A DNA stretch of 48,131 bases from Proteobacteria bacterium HN_bin10 (GTDB lineage Bacteria; Pseudomonadota; Alphaproteobacteria; Caulobacterales; Aquidulcibacteraceae), in the NCBI GenBank assembly GCA_002083515.1, contig LWDN01000052.1:1-48131 (forward strand), in the 5' to 3' direction. Shown piece by piece: positions 24,384-33,240 of the stretch. How positions within the stretch are numbered: position 1 is the first letter of the stretch; the number at the start of each line of letters is the position of its first letter. A program made the translations under genes and the position numbers. The notes below the pieces were generated by a model. That model did no database searches and was not told the origin of the DNA. It saw nothing but the letters and a program-made list of their open reading frames with translations.

Positions 24384-26849
24384 ATGCTTGATCTTCGCCC
24401 TTACGCTTCGACCGGCGCTAAGCTCGCCGACTTCCTGCCGTGGGCAGCGCTGATTGCCCCCGGCGTGGTCTTGAACAAGGACGGCGCATTCCAACGAACG
24501 CTCGCATTTCGCGGCCCTGATCTAGATTCCGCCGTCGCCGCCGAACTTATGGGGGCGAGCGGCCGATTGAACAACGCTTTCCGCCGCTTCGGTTCGGGTT
24601 GGTGCTTTCACGTCGAAGCGCGCCGCTCGCCGGCGCCTGGCTATCCCGATAGCGAGTGGCCAGACGCAGTGTCGTGGCTGATCGACGAAGAACGTCGCGC
24701 TGTATTCGAGACGGCCGGCGTGCGCTTCGAGAGCCGTTATTTCCTCACGCTCGCGTGGCTACCGCCAGCCGAACGGCAAGGAAAACTTGAAAGCCTCGTC
24801 TTTGAAGGCGGCGCAGAGACCGCGGCCATCATCGACTATCGGCGTCATCTCGAACGCTTTCAGCAAGAATCCGACCAGTTCATCGCTCTGCTTGAAACCG
24901 CCATGCCGGAGGCGCGCTGGCTTTCGGACGAAGAGACGCTGACGTACCTCCATGATTGCATCTCAGATCGCCCGCACCGCGTCGCCGTGCCTGAGACGCC
25001 ATTCCATCTCGACCAATTGCTGACGGATGCCCCGCTCATCGGCGGACTCGCGCCCACACTTGGCGCCAGGCATCTGAAAGTCATTTCAGTTCGAAGCTTC
25101 ATCACCGAAACTGAGCCGGGGCTGCTCGACCAGCTCAACCGCCTGCCGATCTCGTATCGCTGGGTCACGCGTTTCCTGCCGCTCGACCGCGAAGAGGCGC
25201 GGCGCGAACTGGAGAAAATCCGCAAGCGCTGGTTCTCCAAGCGCAAGGGTTTGCTCACGCTATTGCGCGAGGCGCTCTTCCGCGAAGAGGCGGCGCTCCT
25301 CGACAATGACGCGGCGAACCAAACGGAAGACGCCGATGTCGCGCTGCAAGAACTCGGCGCAGATGCCGTCTCAACAGGATACGCCACTCTGACCATCACG
25401 GTCGCTGAGGCCGACGAAGAGCAGGCGAACGAAGCTGTCCGGCAGGTCCAGCAGGTCGCCGACGCGTTGGGCTTCGTTACGCAAGTCGAAAGCGTCAACG
25501 CCGTCGAGGCATGGCTCGGCAGCTTGCCAGGCCAAGCTTATGCCGACGTACGCCGGCCGATCCTCTTGTCGCCCAGCCTCGCGCATCTTCTTCCGACCAG
25601 CGCGGTGTGGGCGGGACCGCAGCGCAACGCGCATCTCAATGCACCGCCGCTCATGCTCACCGCGACCGATGGCGCGACGCCGTTCCGTCTTGACCTTCAT
25701 GTCGGCGATGTCGGCCATACGATGATTGTGGGGCCAACGGGCGCCGGCAAATCGGTGCTGCTCGCGACCCTGGCCGCACAATGGCTCCGTTACGCTGATG
25801 CGCAGGTATTCCTTTTCGACAAGGACCGGTCCTCGCGCGCGACCATCCTCGGTCTGGGCGGCGACTTCTTTGATCTCGGCGAGGAGGACGCTCTAGGCCT
25901 CCAGCCGCTCGCAACGATCGATGACGCCGCCGAACGCAGCTGGGCGCTCGATTGGATCGCGAGCCTTATCGCCGGCGCCAATGTCACAGTGACGCCTGAA
26001 CTGCGCGCCGAGCTCTGGCGCGCGCTGGAAGTGCTGGCTCAGCGTCCCCTCGAAGACCGGACGTTGACGCTCTTTACGGCATTGGCCCAGGACGCGACCG
26101 TTCGCGCTGCGCTGGAGCCGTTCACGCGCGCGGGATCATACGGGCGCTTGCTCGACCACGATCAGTCGACCTTAGGCTACGGCCGCGTCCAGGCGTTCGA
26201 GATGGCGGACCTCATGCGTCGTCCGCATGCGGCGAGCGCGGTTCTCTCCGTGCTCTTCCACGCGTTGGAGCGCCGCTTCGACGGCAAGCCCACTTTACTT
26301 GTTCTGGACGAAGCCTGGCTCTTCTTTAAGGACGCGGCGTTCGCTTCTCAAATTCAGGATTGGCTGAAGACGCTCCGTAAGAAGAACGTCGCCGTTATCT
26401 TCGCTAGCCAGGAACTCGCCGACGTTGAGGCAAGCCCGATCGCCTCAACCATCATCGAAGCGTGCCTTACCCGCATCTTCCTGCCCAACGACCGCGCGCG
26501 CGAACCACGTTCGGCCGCGTTCTACGAATCGCTTGGGCTCAATGCTCGCCAGATCGCACTCATCGCCACGGCGACGCCGAAGCGCGACTATTATCTCGCC
26601 TCACGCGCAGGCTGCCGGGTGTTCGAGCTAGGACTCGGCCCCGCCGCGCTTGCCTTCGTCGCTGCCTCGCGCCCCGAAGACCACGCGTGGATGGATCGCG
26701 TGATCGCGGAGAGGGGCGCGCAAAACTTCGCGCTCGCCTGGCTTGAAGCACGCGGCCTCGGCGACGCCGCCGATGCGGTGCGGCGCTTCAAGCAAAAGGC
26801 CGGATCGCCAGCAACGTCGGCCGAACAATCCTTGATCGCCGCGGAATAG
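24384..26849 (+). CDS. trbE: TrbE/VirB4-family transfer ATPase
   Basis: The largest ATPase of the conjugative channel, 821 residues from ATG 24384 (MLDLRPYASTGAKLAD). A GTG at 24375 overlapping the trbD stop is a possible start. The N-terminal CagE/TrbE domain holds VLNKDGAFQRTLAFRGPDLDS; the C-terminal ATPase has Walker A GPTGAGKSV near residue 450 and Walker B LLVLDEAWLFF. No interruption is seen. It is probably required for pilus biogenesis and substrate transfer. Confidence 0.95.
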   Translation: MLDLRPYASTGAKLADFLPWAALIAPGVVLNKDGAFQRTLAFRGPDLDSAVAAELMGASGRLNNAFRRFGSGWCFHVEARRSPAPGYPDSEWPDAVSWLIDEERRAVFETAGVRFESRYFLTLAWLPPAERQGKLESLVFEGGAETAAIIDYRRHLERFQQESDQFIALLETAMPEARWLSDEETLTYLHDCISDRPHRVAVPETPFHLDQLLTDAPLIGGLAPTLGARHLKVISVRSFITETEPGLLDQLNRLPISYRWVTRFLPLDREEARRELEKIRKRWFSKRKGLLTLLREALFREEAALLDNDAANQTEDADVALQELGADAVSTGYATLTITVAEADEEQANEAVRQVQQVADALGFVTQVESVNAVEAWLGSLPGQAYADVRRPILLSPSLAHLLPTSAVWAGPQRNAHLNAPPLMLTATDGATPFRLDLHVGDVGHTMIVGPTGAGKSVLLATLAAQWLRYADAQVFLFDKDRSSRATILGLGGDFFDLGEEDALGLQPLATIDDAAERSWALDWIASLIAGANVTVTPELRAELWRALEVLAQRPLEDRTLTLFTALAQDATVRAALEPFTRAGSYGRLLDHDQSTLGYGRVQAFEMADLMRRPHAASAVLSVLFHALERRFDGKPTLLVLDEAWLFFKDAAFASQIQDWLKTLRKKNVAVIFASQELADVEASPIASTIIEACLTRIFLPNDRAREPRSAAFYESLGLNARQIALIATATPKRDYYLASRAGCRVFELGLGPAALAFVAASRPEDHAWMDRVIAERGAQNFALAWLEARGLGDAADAVRRFKQKAGSPATSAEQSLIAAE

Positions 26850-26859
26850 GAGAGGGACC

Positions 26860-27576
26860 ATGCAAAAGGCACTCAGATCTCTCGTGATGCTCGGCTTGGC
26901 CGCGATCGTCGCTGCGACGCCAATGGCGCCGGCACGCGCGCAGATGGCGGTCATTGATCCGACCAATCTGGCGCAGAACCTGCTGCAAGCCACACGCGCG
27001 CTCCAGCAGATCAACAATCAGATCCGCCAGATCGAGCAGGCGACGCAAATGCTGCGGCAAAACCCGTTGCAGCTCTCGCCCGAACTAACGCAATCCATCT
27101 CTGAAGCGCGCGAACTCTTCAACACCGCCCAAGGCATCGCCTTCGAGGTTAATCAGGTCGGGGACAACCTGCGCACGCTCTATCCCGAAACCTGGGAGGA
27201 CTTCGATCTTGCGGGCGTGCTGCAGCAATCCGAGCGTTGGGAGCAGGAGAGCCGCGACAGTCTGCAGCGCGCCATGGAGGCGGAAGCGCGCGCCGCGCGC
27301 TCGATTGAGGGCTCGCGCAATCGCATCGACCGGGCTCTCCAATCTTCATCCAGCGCGGAGGGCCAAACCGGCGCGATCCAGGCCAGCAACCAATTGCTCG
27401 GCGTCACCGCAAGCCAGCTTGCCGAAATCCACGCGCTGCTGATTGCACAAGGCCGCGCGCTCGAAACCGAACGCATGGAGCGCCTCGCCCGCGAAGAACG
27501 CGCCCGCGAAATCCAGCGCCGCGCCTTCCCAACTGAGACCACGCGTTCAACCGAACCCGCACGCACGGCGTTCTGA
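26860..27576 (+). CDS. trbJ: TrbJ/VirB5-like transfer protein
   Basis: A periplasmic or pilus-tip component, 238 residues. A signal peptide (ending PARAQ near residue 28) precedes long coiled-coil-like helices rich in Gln and Asn (RALQQINNQIRQIEQATQML). A polar C-terminal tail ends RTAF. Ten bases separate it from trbE with a GGAG-type ribosome site (aggagaggg). Family and position agree. Confidence 0.92.
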   Translation: MQKALRSLVMLGLAAIVAATPMAPARAQMAVIDPTNLAQNLLQATRALQQINNQIRQIEQATQMLRQNPLQLSPELTQSISEARELFNTAQGIAFEVNQVGDNLRTLYPETWEDFDLAGVLQQSERWEQESRDSLQRAMEAEARAARSIEGSRNRIDRALQSSSSAEGQTGAIQASNQLLGVTASQLAEIHALLIAQGRALETERMERLAREERAREIQRRAFPTETTRSTEPARTAF

Positions 27577-27578
27577 CG

Positions 27579-28610
27579 ATGGATCCGTCCTCGCTCAATT
27601 CCTTTCTCGACCAGTTCCTGGCGCTGGCGGATTCGGGCTTCGGTCTGATCCAAGGCGACGTCACTTACGTCCTGAATGCGTTGATCGTTATTTCGATCAC
27701 GCTGGCCGGCGCGCAATGGGCGCTGGCTGGCGAAGCGCCGATGGCGCCGTTCTTTCGCAAAGTCCTCTTCGTTGGCCTCTTCGCTTTCCTCGTCAACAAT
27801 TGGGCGAGCCTCTCGACCATCATCGTCCGCTCCGGCGCACAGCTTGGCCTGAACGCCGGCGGCAACGGTATGAGCATGGCCGATCTGCACAATCCAGGAC
27901 GCGTCGGCCAAATTGGCGTCGAACTCTTCGGCCGCACCGCGGCCATGGCCGAAGGCATGAACGTCTTCACCGATGCCTTCGCCATGGCGACGGTCTGGGT
28001 CTCGGCCGTGCTGGTGATGCTCGGCTTCTTCGTGTTGGCGATGCAACTCTTCATTTCGTTGATCGCCTTCAAGCTCGGAAGCCTCGCCGCCTTCGTCGCG
28101 CTTCCGTGGGGAGTTTTCAACGGCACTTCGTGGGTGGCAGAGCGTCCACTCGGATGGGTGGCGGGATGTGCAATCAGATTATTCGTTCTCGCCTTCATCG
28201 CCTCGATCGCCATCACCTTCGTCAACACGCTGCCAGCAACGTTCACGCTCAACGCCGGTGGCGTGCTCAATATCTTCCTGTTTGGCCTCACGGTGCTAGC
28301 GCTCGCGTGGTTTGCGCCGATGCTGGCGAGCGAAGTGGTGCAAGGTCAGCCGCATCTTTCCGGCTCTGACGCCATTCGCACCGGTGTCGGCGCGACCTTC
28401 GCAACCGCCGGCGGCGTCTACATGGCGCACGCCGTCTACAAGGCCGTCAAAGGCGGCATGATGAGCACATCGAACCGACTAAGCGGCGGCGGCGGCCGCG
28501 GCGGTGGCGGAAGCCGCGGTCGAGGCGGCGGAAGCGGCGGCGCACCGCGCGCCCCCATCAATTACGGGGCCATGCAGCCCAAGCCCAGATCGTCCGGAGC
28601 CGGTCCATGA
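27579..28610 (+). CDS. trbL: TrbL/VirB6-like polytopic transfer protein
   Basis: The inner-membrane channel component, 343 residues with about six helices, followed by a Gly/Ser/Arg-rich tail (GGGGRGGGGSRGRGGG) typical of TrbL. The start ATG follows the trbJ stop by two bases and its end overlaps trbF by four. The Gly-rich tail is low complexity and may tolerate indels. Confidence 0.92.
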   Translation: MDPSSLNSFLDQFLALADSGFGLIQGDVTYVLNALIVISITLAGAQWALAGEAPMAPFFRKVLFVGLFAFLVNNWASLSTIIVRSGAQLGLNAGGNGMSMADLHNPGRVGQIGVELFGRTAAMAEGMNVFTDAFAMATVWVSAVLVMLGFFVLAMQLFISLIAFKLGSLAAFVALPWGVFNGTSWVAERPLGWVAGCAIRLFVLAFIASIAITFVNTLPATFTLNAGGVLNIFLFGLTVLALAWFAPMLASEVVQGQPHLSGSDAIRTGVGATFATAGGVYMAHAVYKAVKGGMMSTSNRLSGGGGRGGGGSRGRGGGSGGAPRAPINYGAMQPKPRSSGAGP

Positions 28611-29290
28611 ACTTTTCCTTTCGCTCGCCAGCCCGCTCGTACGCGGCCGCGCCCGCGGACACGCCTTACAAACGCGCTCAACAGGAATGGGACGCGCGCA
28701 TGGGCTCCGCGGTGCTGTCGGCACGGTCGTGGCGCGCCATCGCATTCGGCGCGCTGTGCCTGCTTGGCGTTAGTGTCATGTCGCTGGTTGTCGTCGCGCT
28801 GCAACAGCGCACCTTTGTGCATGTCGTCGAAGTCAGTCCCGAAGGGCAGGTGATGAACGTGCGCGCCGCCGACGGCCGCTGGACCGCCACGGAAGCGCAA
28901 AAGGCCTATCACCTTGGTCAGTTCGTGAGACTTGTTCGCTCCCTGCCGACCGATGGCGTCGTGCTCCGCGAAAACTGGCTACAGGCTTATCGTTTCCTAA
29001 CGCCGCAAGCGGCCGCGCAGCTCACCGAGATCGCGCGTCAGGATGATCCGTTCCTTTCTCTCGGCAGAGTCGGTCGCACCGTGCACATCCGATCCATCAT
29101 CGCCCGCTCCAACAATGCCTGGGAGGTGACGTGGGTTGAACGCGCCACCAATGCCACGGGGACAACCGATCCAGAAGTTTATTCCGGCGTCTTCACCCTG
29201 ACGACGCGCGCGCCGCGCAACGCCGATGAAATCGCCAACAACCCGTTGGGCCTTTTGATTTCTGACTTTTCTTGGAGCCGTGAACGATGA
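28607..29290 (+). CDS. trbF: TrbF/VirB8-family transfer protein
   Basis: A bitopic assembly factor, 227 residues: a cytoplasmic N-terminus with ADTPYKRAQQEWDARMG, one membrane helix (residues about 45-65) and a periplasmic VirB8 domain. The family motif TPYxxAxxEWDxRxG is exact. It overlaps trbL and trbG by four bases each. Confidence 0.93.
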   Translation: MNFSFRSPARSYAAAPADTPYKRAQQEWDARMGSAVLSARSWRAIAFGALCLLGVSVMSLVVVALQQRTFVHVVEVSPEGQVMNVRAADGRWTATEAQKAYHLGQFVRLVRSLPTDGVVLRENWLQAYRFLTPQAAAQLTEIARQDDPFLSLGRVGRTVHIRSIIARSNNAWEVTWVERATNATGTTDPEVYSGVFTLTTRAPRNADEIANNPLGLLISDFSWSRER

Positions 29291-30141
29291 TCGTACGCTG
29301 TTCCTCCTTGGCGCTCGTTGTTGCCAGCCTCGTGATGCTCGCGGCCTCACCGGCGGACGCACAATCGCGACGCGCTCGCGCAGAAACGCCGGTCGAGACC
29401 TTGGCGAGCGCAAACTCTGCTGCGCGCCAAAGCCCAACGCGCGATGGTTTCGTGCAAGCGCGCCATGTGTACGCCTATCAGGAGGGCGCCATATACGAAG
29501 TGTACGCGCATCCAAGCTACGTCTCGACAATCCTCCTTGAGCCCGGCGAGGCGCTCACCGACATCGCTGCCGGCGATACCTCGCGCTGGATGGTGACGCA
29601 GGCCGAGAGCGAGACGGCGGAAGATGCGCGCACAGTCGTGCTGGTGAAGCCGAATGCCAGCGGGCTTCGAACCAACATTGTGCTCATCACTGACCGGCGC
29701 ACCTATCTCATCGAGGCGATAGCGCAGTCCGGGTCTGCTTACTCAGCCCAGATCGCGTGGTCTTATCCTCGATCCGAAGCGACGGCGCCGGCTGCGCTCC
29801 TCGACAGTATCAATCTTAATTACAGGATCCGCACCACGCGCGGCGCACGCCCCGCATGGCTGCCTGCGCGGGTGTTCGACGATGGACGCCGCACCTGGAT
29901 CGAGTTCGCGCCCGATGTCGAGGCGGGCGATCTGCCGCCGCTCTTCGCTATGACCGGCGAGGGCGCCGAACTCGTCAACTACCGAACGCTGCAGGGGCCG
30001 TCCGGCCAGCGCTACATGATCGATCGCATCTTCGATATCGCGGAACTCCGCTTGGGCACGCGCTCCCCGACGATCGTACGCATCGAACGCAATCCGGTCG
30101 ATCGCGTCCGCACGCGTTCACGGCATGGAGCGCGGCCATGA
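29287..30141 (+). CDS. trbG: TrbG/VirB9-family transfer protein
   Basis: The outer part of the transfer channel core, 284 residues, with a signal peptide ending SPADAQ near residue 26. The VirB9 domain shows LLEPGEALTDIAAGDTSRW and the C-terminal FDDGRRTWIEF strand. It works with the VirB10-like TrbI, whose gene it overlaps by four bases. Confidence 0.93.
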   Translation: MIVRCSSLALVVASLVMLAASPADAQSRRARAETPVETLASANSAARQSPTRDGFVQARHVYAYQEGAIYEVYAHPSYVSTILLEPGEALTDIAAGDTSRWMVTQAESETAEDARTVVLVKPNASGLRTNIVLITDRRTYLIEAIAQSGSAYSAQIAWSYPRSEATAPAALLDSINLNYRIRTTRGARPAWLPARVFDDGRRTWIEFAPDVEAGDLPPLFAMTGEGAELVNYRTLQGPSGQRYMIDRIFDIAELRLGTRSPTIVRIERNPVDRVRTRSRHGARP

Positions 30142-31235
30142 GCGCTACCGCTCACATCACGCCCCCAATTGAAGGGCCGCCCAATTTGGCAATCCGTGCG
30201 AAGCCGCCTTCACCGCGACGGCTATCGCGCAAGGTGCTGCTCGCGGGCATGTTGCTCGCTGGCGCTGTCGTTGCGTTCGCGCTGGTCAACGGGTTGTCTG
30301 AACGTCCCGGCCGCGCGGTGGAAGCCCAGCAGGTCGCTGCTTCAGGCGGCCCGCCGGAATCCATCCAGGGCGCCAGCGACGAGTACGGCGCGCACGATCT
30401 CGCGGGCGCCGACCTTGAATTGGCCGACCCCGACCTGGAATTGACTTCCGAAGACACCGCGGAGCTTCAGCCGCCGCGCGATCCTGCCTGGGCGAACACC
30501 TCCAACCGAGGCGCAGCCGCGTCTTCCGCCGCGCCACCGCCTGATCCGCAAGCCGTAGCGAGGACATCCCCGATCCTGTTCACTCGTGCTGATGGAGATA
30601 ACGCCAACGAAGACTCGAACGCGCGGTTGAATGCGCGTCTCACGCCACCTGGCTCACGCTATGAGATCAAGGCCGGCGATGTCATCCCAGCGGCGCTGGT
30701 CACCGCACTCAATTCTGATCTGCCAGGGCGCATCATCGCGCAAGTCACCGCACCGGTGTACGATACGGTGACAGGCCAGCATCTGCTCATCCCGCAAGGG
30801 TCTCGGCTGATCGGCACGTATGCGAACGGCACGCGCTATGGCGATCGTCGTCTGCTGCTGGTTTGGAATCGGCTCATCCTGCCGAATGGCTGGTCCATCA
30901 ATCTTCAGGAAATGAACGCCACCGATCCCGGGGGCGCCTCTGGACTTACTGATCGCACGGACAACCATCTCGGCCGCCTCGGAATCGCAATCGGTCTCTC
31001 TGCCATCATCAGCGTCGTTGCCAACGAAGCGGAGGACGACGACGAGAACAGCAACTCGTTGTCGCAAAGCGTTGGCGACGCCGCCGCCCAGCAAGCTGCC
31101 CAGACCGGCGCCCGCATCGTCGACCGTGAGCTTGAAGTACGTCCGACCTTGCGCGTCCGCGCCGGCGCCCCCGTGCGCGTGCTGGTGACACGCGACATTG
31201 AACTTAGACCCTACCTCGCGCCGCGCACGCCGTGA
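30138..31235 (+). CDS. trbI: TrbI/VirB10-family transfer protein
   Basis: The energy-sensing scaffold protein spanning both membranes, 365 residues. ATG 30138 begins a cytoplasmic segment, then one membrane helix (KVLLAGMLLAGAVVAFALV), a Pro/acidic linker, and the VirB10 barrel with LIPQGSRLIGTY and the antenna region. The C-terminus ends RDIELRPYLAPRTP. The frame is open upstream into trbG but the family start is here. Its stop overlaps the next gene's GTG. Confidence 0.94.
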   Translation: MSATAHITPPIEGPPNLAIRAKPPSPRRLSRKVLLAGMLLAGAVVAFALVNGLSERPGRAVEAQQVAASGGPPESIQGASDEYGAHDLAGADLELADPDLELTSEDTAELQPPRDPAWANTSNRGAAASSAAPPPDPQAVARTSPILFTRADGDNANEDSNARLNARLTPPGSRYEIKAGDVIPAALVTALNSDLPGRIIAQVTAPVYDTVTGQHLLIPQGSRLIGTYANGTRYGDRRLLLVWNRLILPNGWSINLQEMNATDPGGASGLTDRTDNHLGRLGIAIGLSAIISVVANEAEDDDENSNSLSQSVGDAAAQQAAQTGARIVDRELEVRPTLRVRAGAPVRVLVTRDIELRPYLAPRTP

Positions 31236-31540
31236 GGCGGAACGACCTCATTCCACAGAAGGCGGTGGCCGACGAACTCTGCGTGAGCATCACCACCCTC
31301 TGGCGTGCGCGATCGAGCAAGCTTGAAGGCTTCCCCCCGCCGGTGATCGTTCAAGGCGCCGTCTTCTGGAGGAAGGCCGACATCGACCAGCTGGAAGACG
31401 CCTTGCTCAAGTTCAAGGGCCGCGGCGTCTTCGAGCGCAATCGCGAGGCGGAGCGAAAGCTGAAACGCTTGCGAGCGACCAAACCTGCCGCGGCAAGCCC
31501 CAAGCCACCGCGGGCGCCGCAACGCGATCTGTTCGATTAA
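31232..31540 (+). CDS. HTH DNA-binding protein at the end of the trb operon (AlpA/excisionase-like)
   Basis: A 102-residue basic protein with a MerR/AlpA-like winged HTH: PQKAVADELCVSITTLWRAR followed by GFPPPVIVQGAVFWRKADID. The C-terminal half is Lys/Arg/Pro-rich. GTG 31232 overlaps the trbI stop, so it belongs to the operon. In many related elements a DUF2274 gene occupies this position; that is not what is seen here. The fold is shared by excision factors of integrative elements and by small repressors; which one applies is unknown. Confidence 0.72.
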   Translation: MRRNDLIPQKAVADELCVSITTLWRARSSKLEGFPPPVIVQGAVFWRKADIDQLEDALLKFKGRGVFERNREAERKLKRLRATKPAAASPKPPRAPQRDLFD

Positions 31541-32121
31541 GAGCTTCAGCAACCAATCTGCTGGGGTGAAGCGCTCGATTGCCGTCTATGAAACCCGAGG
31601 CGCAGGCGGCCGGACTTTGTTCTGGGGCGGACGGGGCTTTTCGCGCTGATTGCGTCTCACCTCGGCTGCTCCGTGTTCGACCTCCGCCCGAGTAGGGCGA
31701 GGTCGAACATCATGAAGGGACGCTCCGCGTTCTCTAATCGCGGCTCCAGATGCAAGCCTTCATTTGAGGAAGCCGTTCCGGGGAACGGTTTGCGCAGCAA
31801 AACCGCTTCCCCAGCCGAAATCAGGTGAAGCGGTCGAGGTCAAACCCCGAGCGAAGCGAGCCCGCCAGGGCGCGGAGCCGCGCGCAGACGCGAAGCGTCG
31901 AGCACGGCGAGCGGGGTTGAGCTCGTCCGCGCAGCCTGACATTCACGCTATCCGATCGAGGTCATGGTTCTCTACGCGGTCCGGCATCGGCCGCAACATG
32001 GCTCGGAGAGGGCGGCGCCGCCTATGGTCCCGATCGCGATCGCCTTTCGGCTTCGCAGCGCGGGTGCGCGCGGTCGCTTGGCCCCGTCCTCGACGGACGG
32101 CTTGTTAGCGCGATGCCGACG
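31541..32121. other. Noncoding, hairpin-rich region between the trb operon and IS110
   Basis: No credible gene is seen in these 580 bases; the open frames on both strands are short and have no family resemblance. Three strong secondary-structure elements occur: a 15-bp stem with one bulged C and a GAGTA loop at 31674-31709, a 6-7-bp hairpin CCGTTC/GAACGG at 31773-31788, and a branched element at 31841-31920. The last is closed by CAAACCCCG/CGGGGTTG with two inner hairpins (31870-31883 and 31887-31899). It could hold terminators, an oriT-like site or an RNA; nothing decides which. Confidence 0.6.
31674..31709 (+). repeat. Long inverted repeat/hairpin downstream of the trb operon
   Basis: The left arm TGTTCGACCTCCGCCC and the right arm GGGCGAGGTCGAACA pair over 15 bases with one bulged C around a GAGTA loop. 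No T-run follows on either strand, so it is not a classical intrinsic terminator, although it could still stop transcription or protect an mRNA end. Confidence 0.7.
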
Positions 32122-33159
32122 TTAGCCGGCGAGTGCGCCAATTGGGTAAGCGTTGAACTCCTTGCCGGTGACCCAGAGCCGATGCAGCAGCACAGCGAGC
32201 TTGCGCGCGAGCGCTACCTTGGCTTTGCGCAGACTTGATCGCGCAGCAAGACGTTCGCCCCATTCGCGTAGCGCGCTCGGTTTACACCAACGGCCCATCA
32301 ACACGGCCGCCGCCTCAAACAAATAGCCTCGCATGAAGGCGTCGCCACATCGCGAGATCTTGCCTTGATAATCGACTTCGCCGGACTGCCATCGTTTGGG
32401 CGTGAGGCCGAAATAAGCGCCGACATCGGCGGAGCTGGAGAAGCGAGTTGGATCATCGACAGTTGACATGAACGCGAGCGAAACAAGCGGGCCTATGCCG
32501 GGCACCGTCATCAACCGTCTGGCGACAGCATCCTCACGCGCTCGCGCAACCAAACGCTTCTCAAGCACCGCAATCTGCTCACGCAGGGCCTGCCAAGCGT
32601 TGAGCAAGGGCTCGATGATTGCGCCGAGCGTCGGGCTGTCTTGCAATGCAGCGTTGACGCGCACCGCGAAGACGCCTTTGCAACCGCGACGAACGACGTG
32701 GCCGTGCGTCTTCAGCAAGCCGCGGATCAGATTGGCGATGGTCTGACGTTGGCTGACAAGTTGCGACCGCGCCAGCAACATGCTGCGCAGATCGTGAGCG
32801 TCCATGCTTTTCACGGCGACTTCGCGATACCATCCGGTGCGCACGATCTGCGCCAGGCAGAACGCATCGCCCTGATCGGTCTTGTTGCGCTGAAGCTTGA
32901 TCGCCGCGTAGACGTGACGCGCATCGAGACATACGGTTGGAATCTTGCGCTTACGAAGCTGCAGCGTAAGCCACGGGGCGAACTGACCCGTCTCCAACCC
33001 GGCTTGCACCAAATCAGGCGCGTGCTGATGGAGCGCATCACGAATGTTGTCGGGGCAAACCGAAGTCTGACCACGCCACACTGGCGCGCCGACTTCGTCA
33101 ATTACACAGATGTGAACGGCGTCGAGCGACACGTCGAGGCCGGCATAATGTTGGGACAT
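32122..33159 (-). CDS. IS110-family transposase (DEDD/RuvC-like plus Tnp20)
   Basis: A 345-residue transposase. The N-terminal RuvC-like domain begins MSQHYAGLDVSLDAVHICV with the first catalytic Asp in GLDVS, and the NKTDQGDAFCLAQI region carries the later acidic pair. The C-terminal Tnp20 domain has VPGIGPLVSLAFMS, FGLTPKRWQSGE and GKISRCGDAFMRGYLFEAA, where the Ser is the likely recombination nucleophile. ATG 33159 is chosen because the family starts there; the frame extends upstream through noncoding sequence. IS110 elements lack long terminal inverted repeats, so the ends are not visible. Confidence 0.93.
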   Translation of the reverse strand: MSQHYAGLDVSLDAVHICVIDEVGAPVWRGQTSVCPDNIRDALHQHAPDLVQAGLETGQFAPWLTLQLRKRKIPTVCLDARHVYAAIKLQRNKTDQGDAFCLAQIVRTGWYREVAVKSMDAHDLRSMLLARSQLVSQRQTIANLIRGLLKTHGHVVRRGCKGVFAVRVNAALQDSPTLGAIIEPLLNAWQALREQIAVLEKRLVARAREDAVARRLMTVPGIGPLVSLAFMSTVDDPTRFSSSADVGAYFGLTPKRWQSGEVDYQGKISRCGDAFMRGYLFEAAAVLMGRWCKPSALREWGERLAARSSLRKAKVALARKLAVLLHRLWVTGKEFNAYPIGALAG

Positions 33160-33240
33160 GGGATGGGCCCTCCAAATTTGGCGAGAGCGTCCATCAAACG
33201 CTCGTCGATCCGGGGCTCCAACCCCGCGATTAGGCCATGT
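33160..33240 (-). ncRNA. Candidate IS110 bridge RNA region
   Basis: IS110-group elements encode a bridge RNA in the noncoding end before the transposase gene. Directly upstream of this transposase two hairpins are visible on the same strand: GAGCGT/ACGCTC with a 7-base loop (33185-33203) and CGGGG/CCCCG with a 6-base loop (33211-33226). Placement and structure fit a bridge RNA, but its limits and its target- and donor-binding loops cannot be fixed from the sequence alone. The RNA may extend further upstream. Confidence 0.5.

Larger units (their letters stand above)
20142..31540 (+). mobile_element. Tra/Trb conjugative transfer (mating-pair formation) module of an integrative or plasmid element
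   Basis: The order traG, ribbon-helix-helix gene, trbB, trbC, trbD, trbE, trbJ, trbL, trbF, trbG, trbI is the standard type F/P-like transfer cluster of alphaproteobacterial integrative elements and plasmids. All genes are on one strand with overlaps or tiny gaps, and none is visibly broken. No relaxase, oriT, integrase or replication gene can be recognised inside the window, so the element's limits cannot be set. The metal and defence regions on either side are likely cargo. Confidence 0.85.
32122..33240 (-). mobile_element. IS110-family insertion sequence (ends not determined)
   Basis: The transposase gene plus at least about 80 bases of structured upstream sequence form the recognisable part of the element. 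The true ends are not marked by inverted repeats. The 10-base word CGCGATTAGG occurs both at 33225-33234 and at 33642-33651, which may or may not relate to an end. Confidence 0.7.

Noticed and set aside
31674..31709. Long hairpin as an integron attC or intrinsic terminator
   Set aside because: No attC core sites or adjoining integrase are present, and there is no T-run after the stem.
31764..32108. Open frame of 114 codons on the plus strand after the trb operon
   Set aside because: Very Arg-rich, spans the hairpin-rich region, has no ribosome site and matches no family; the opposite-strand frame at 31760-31942 is equally unconvincing.
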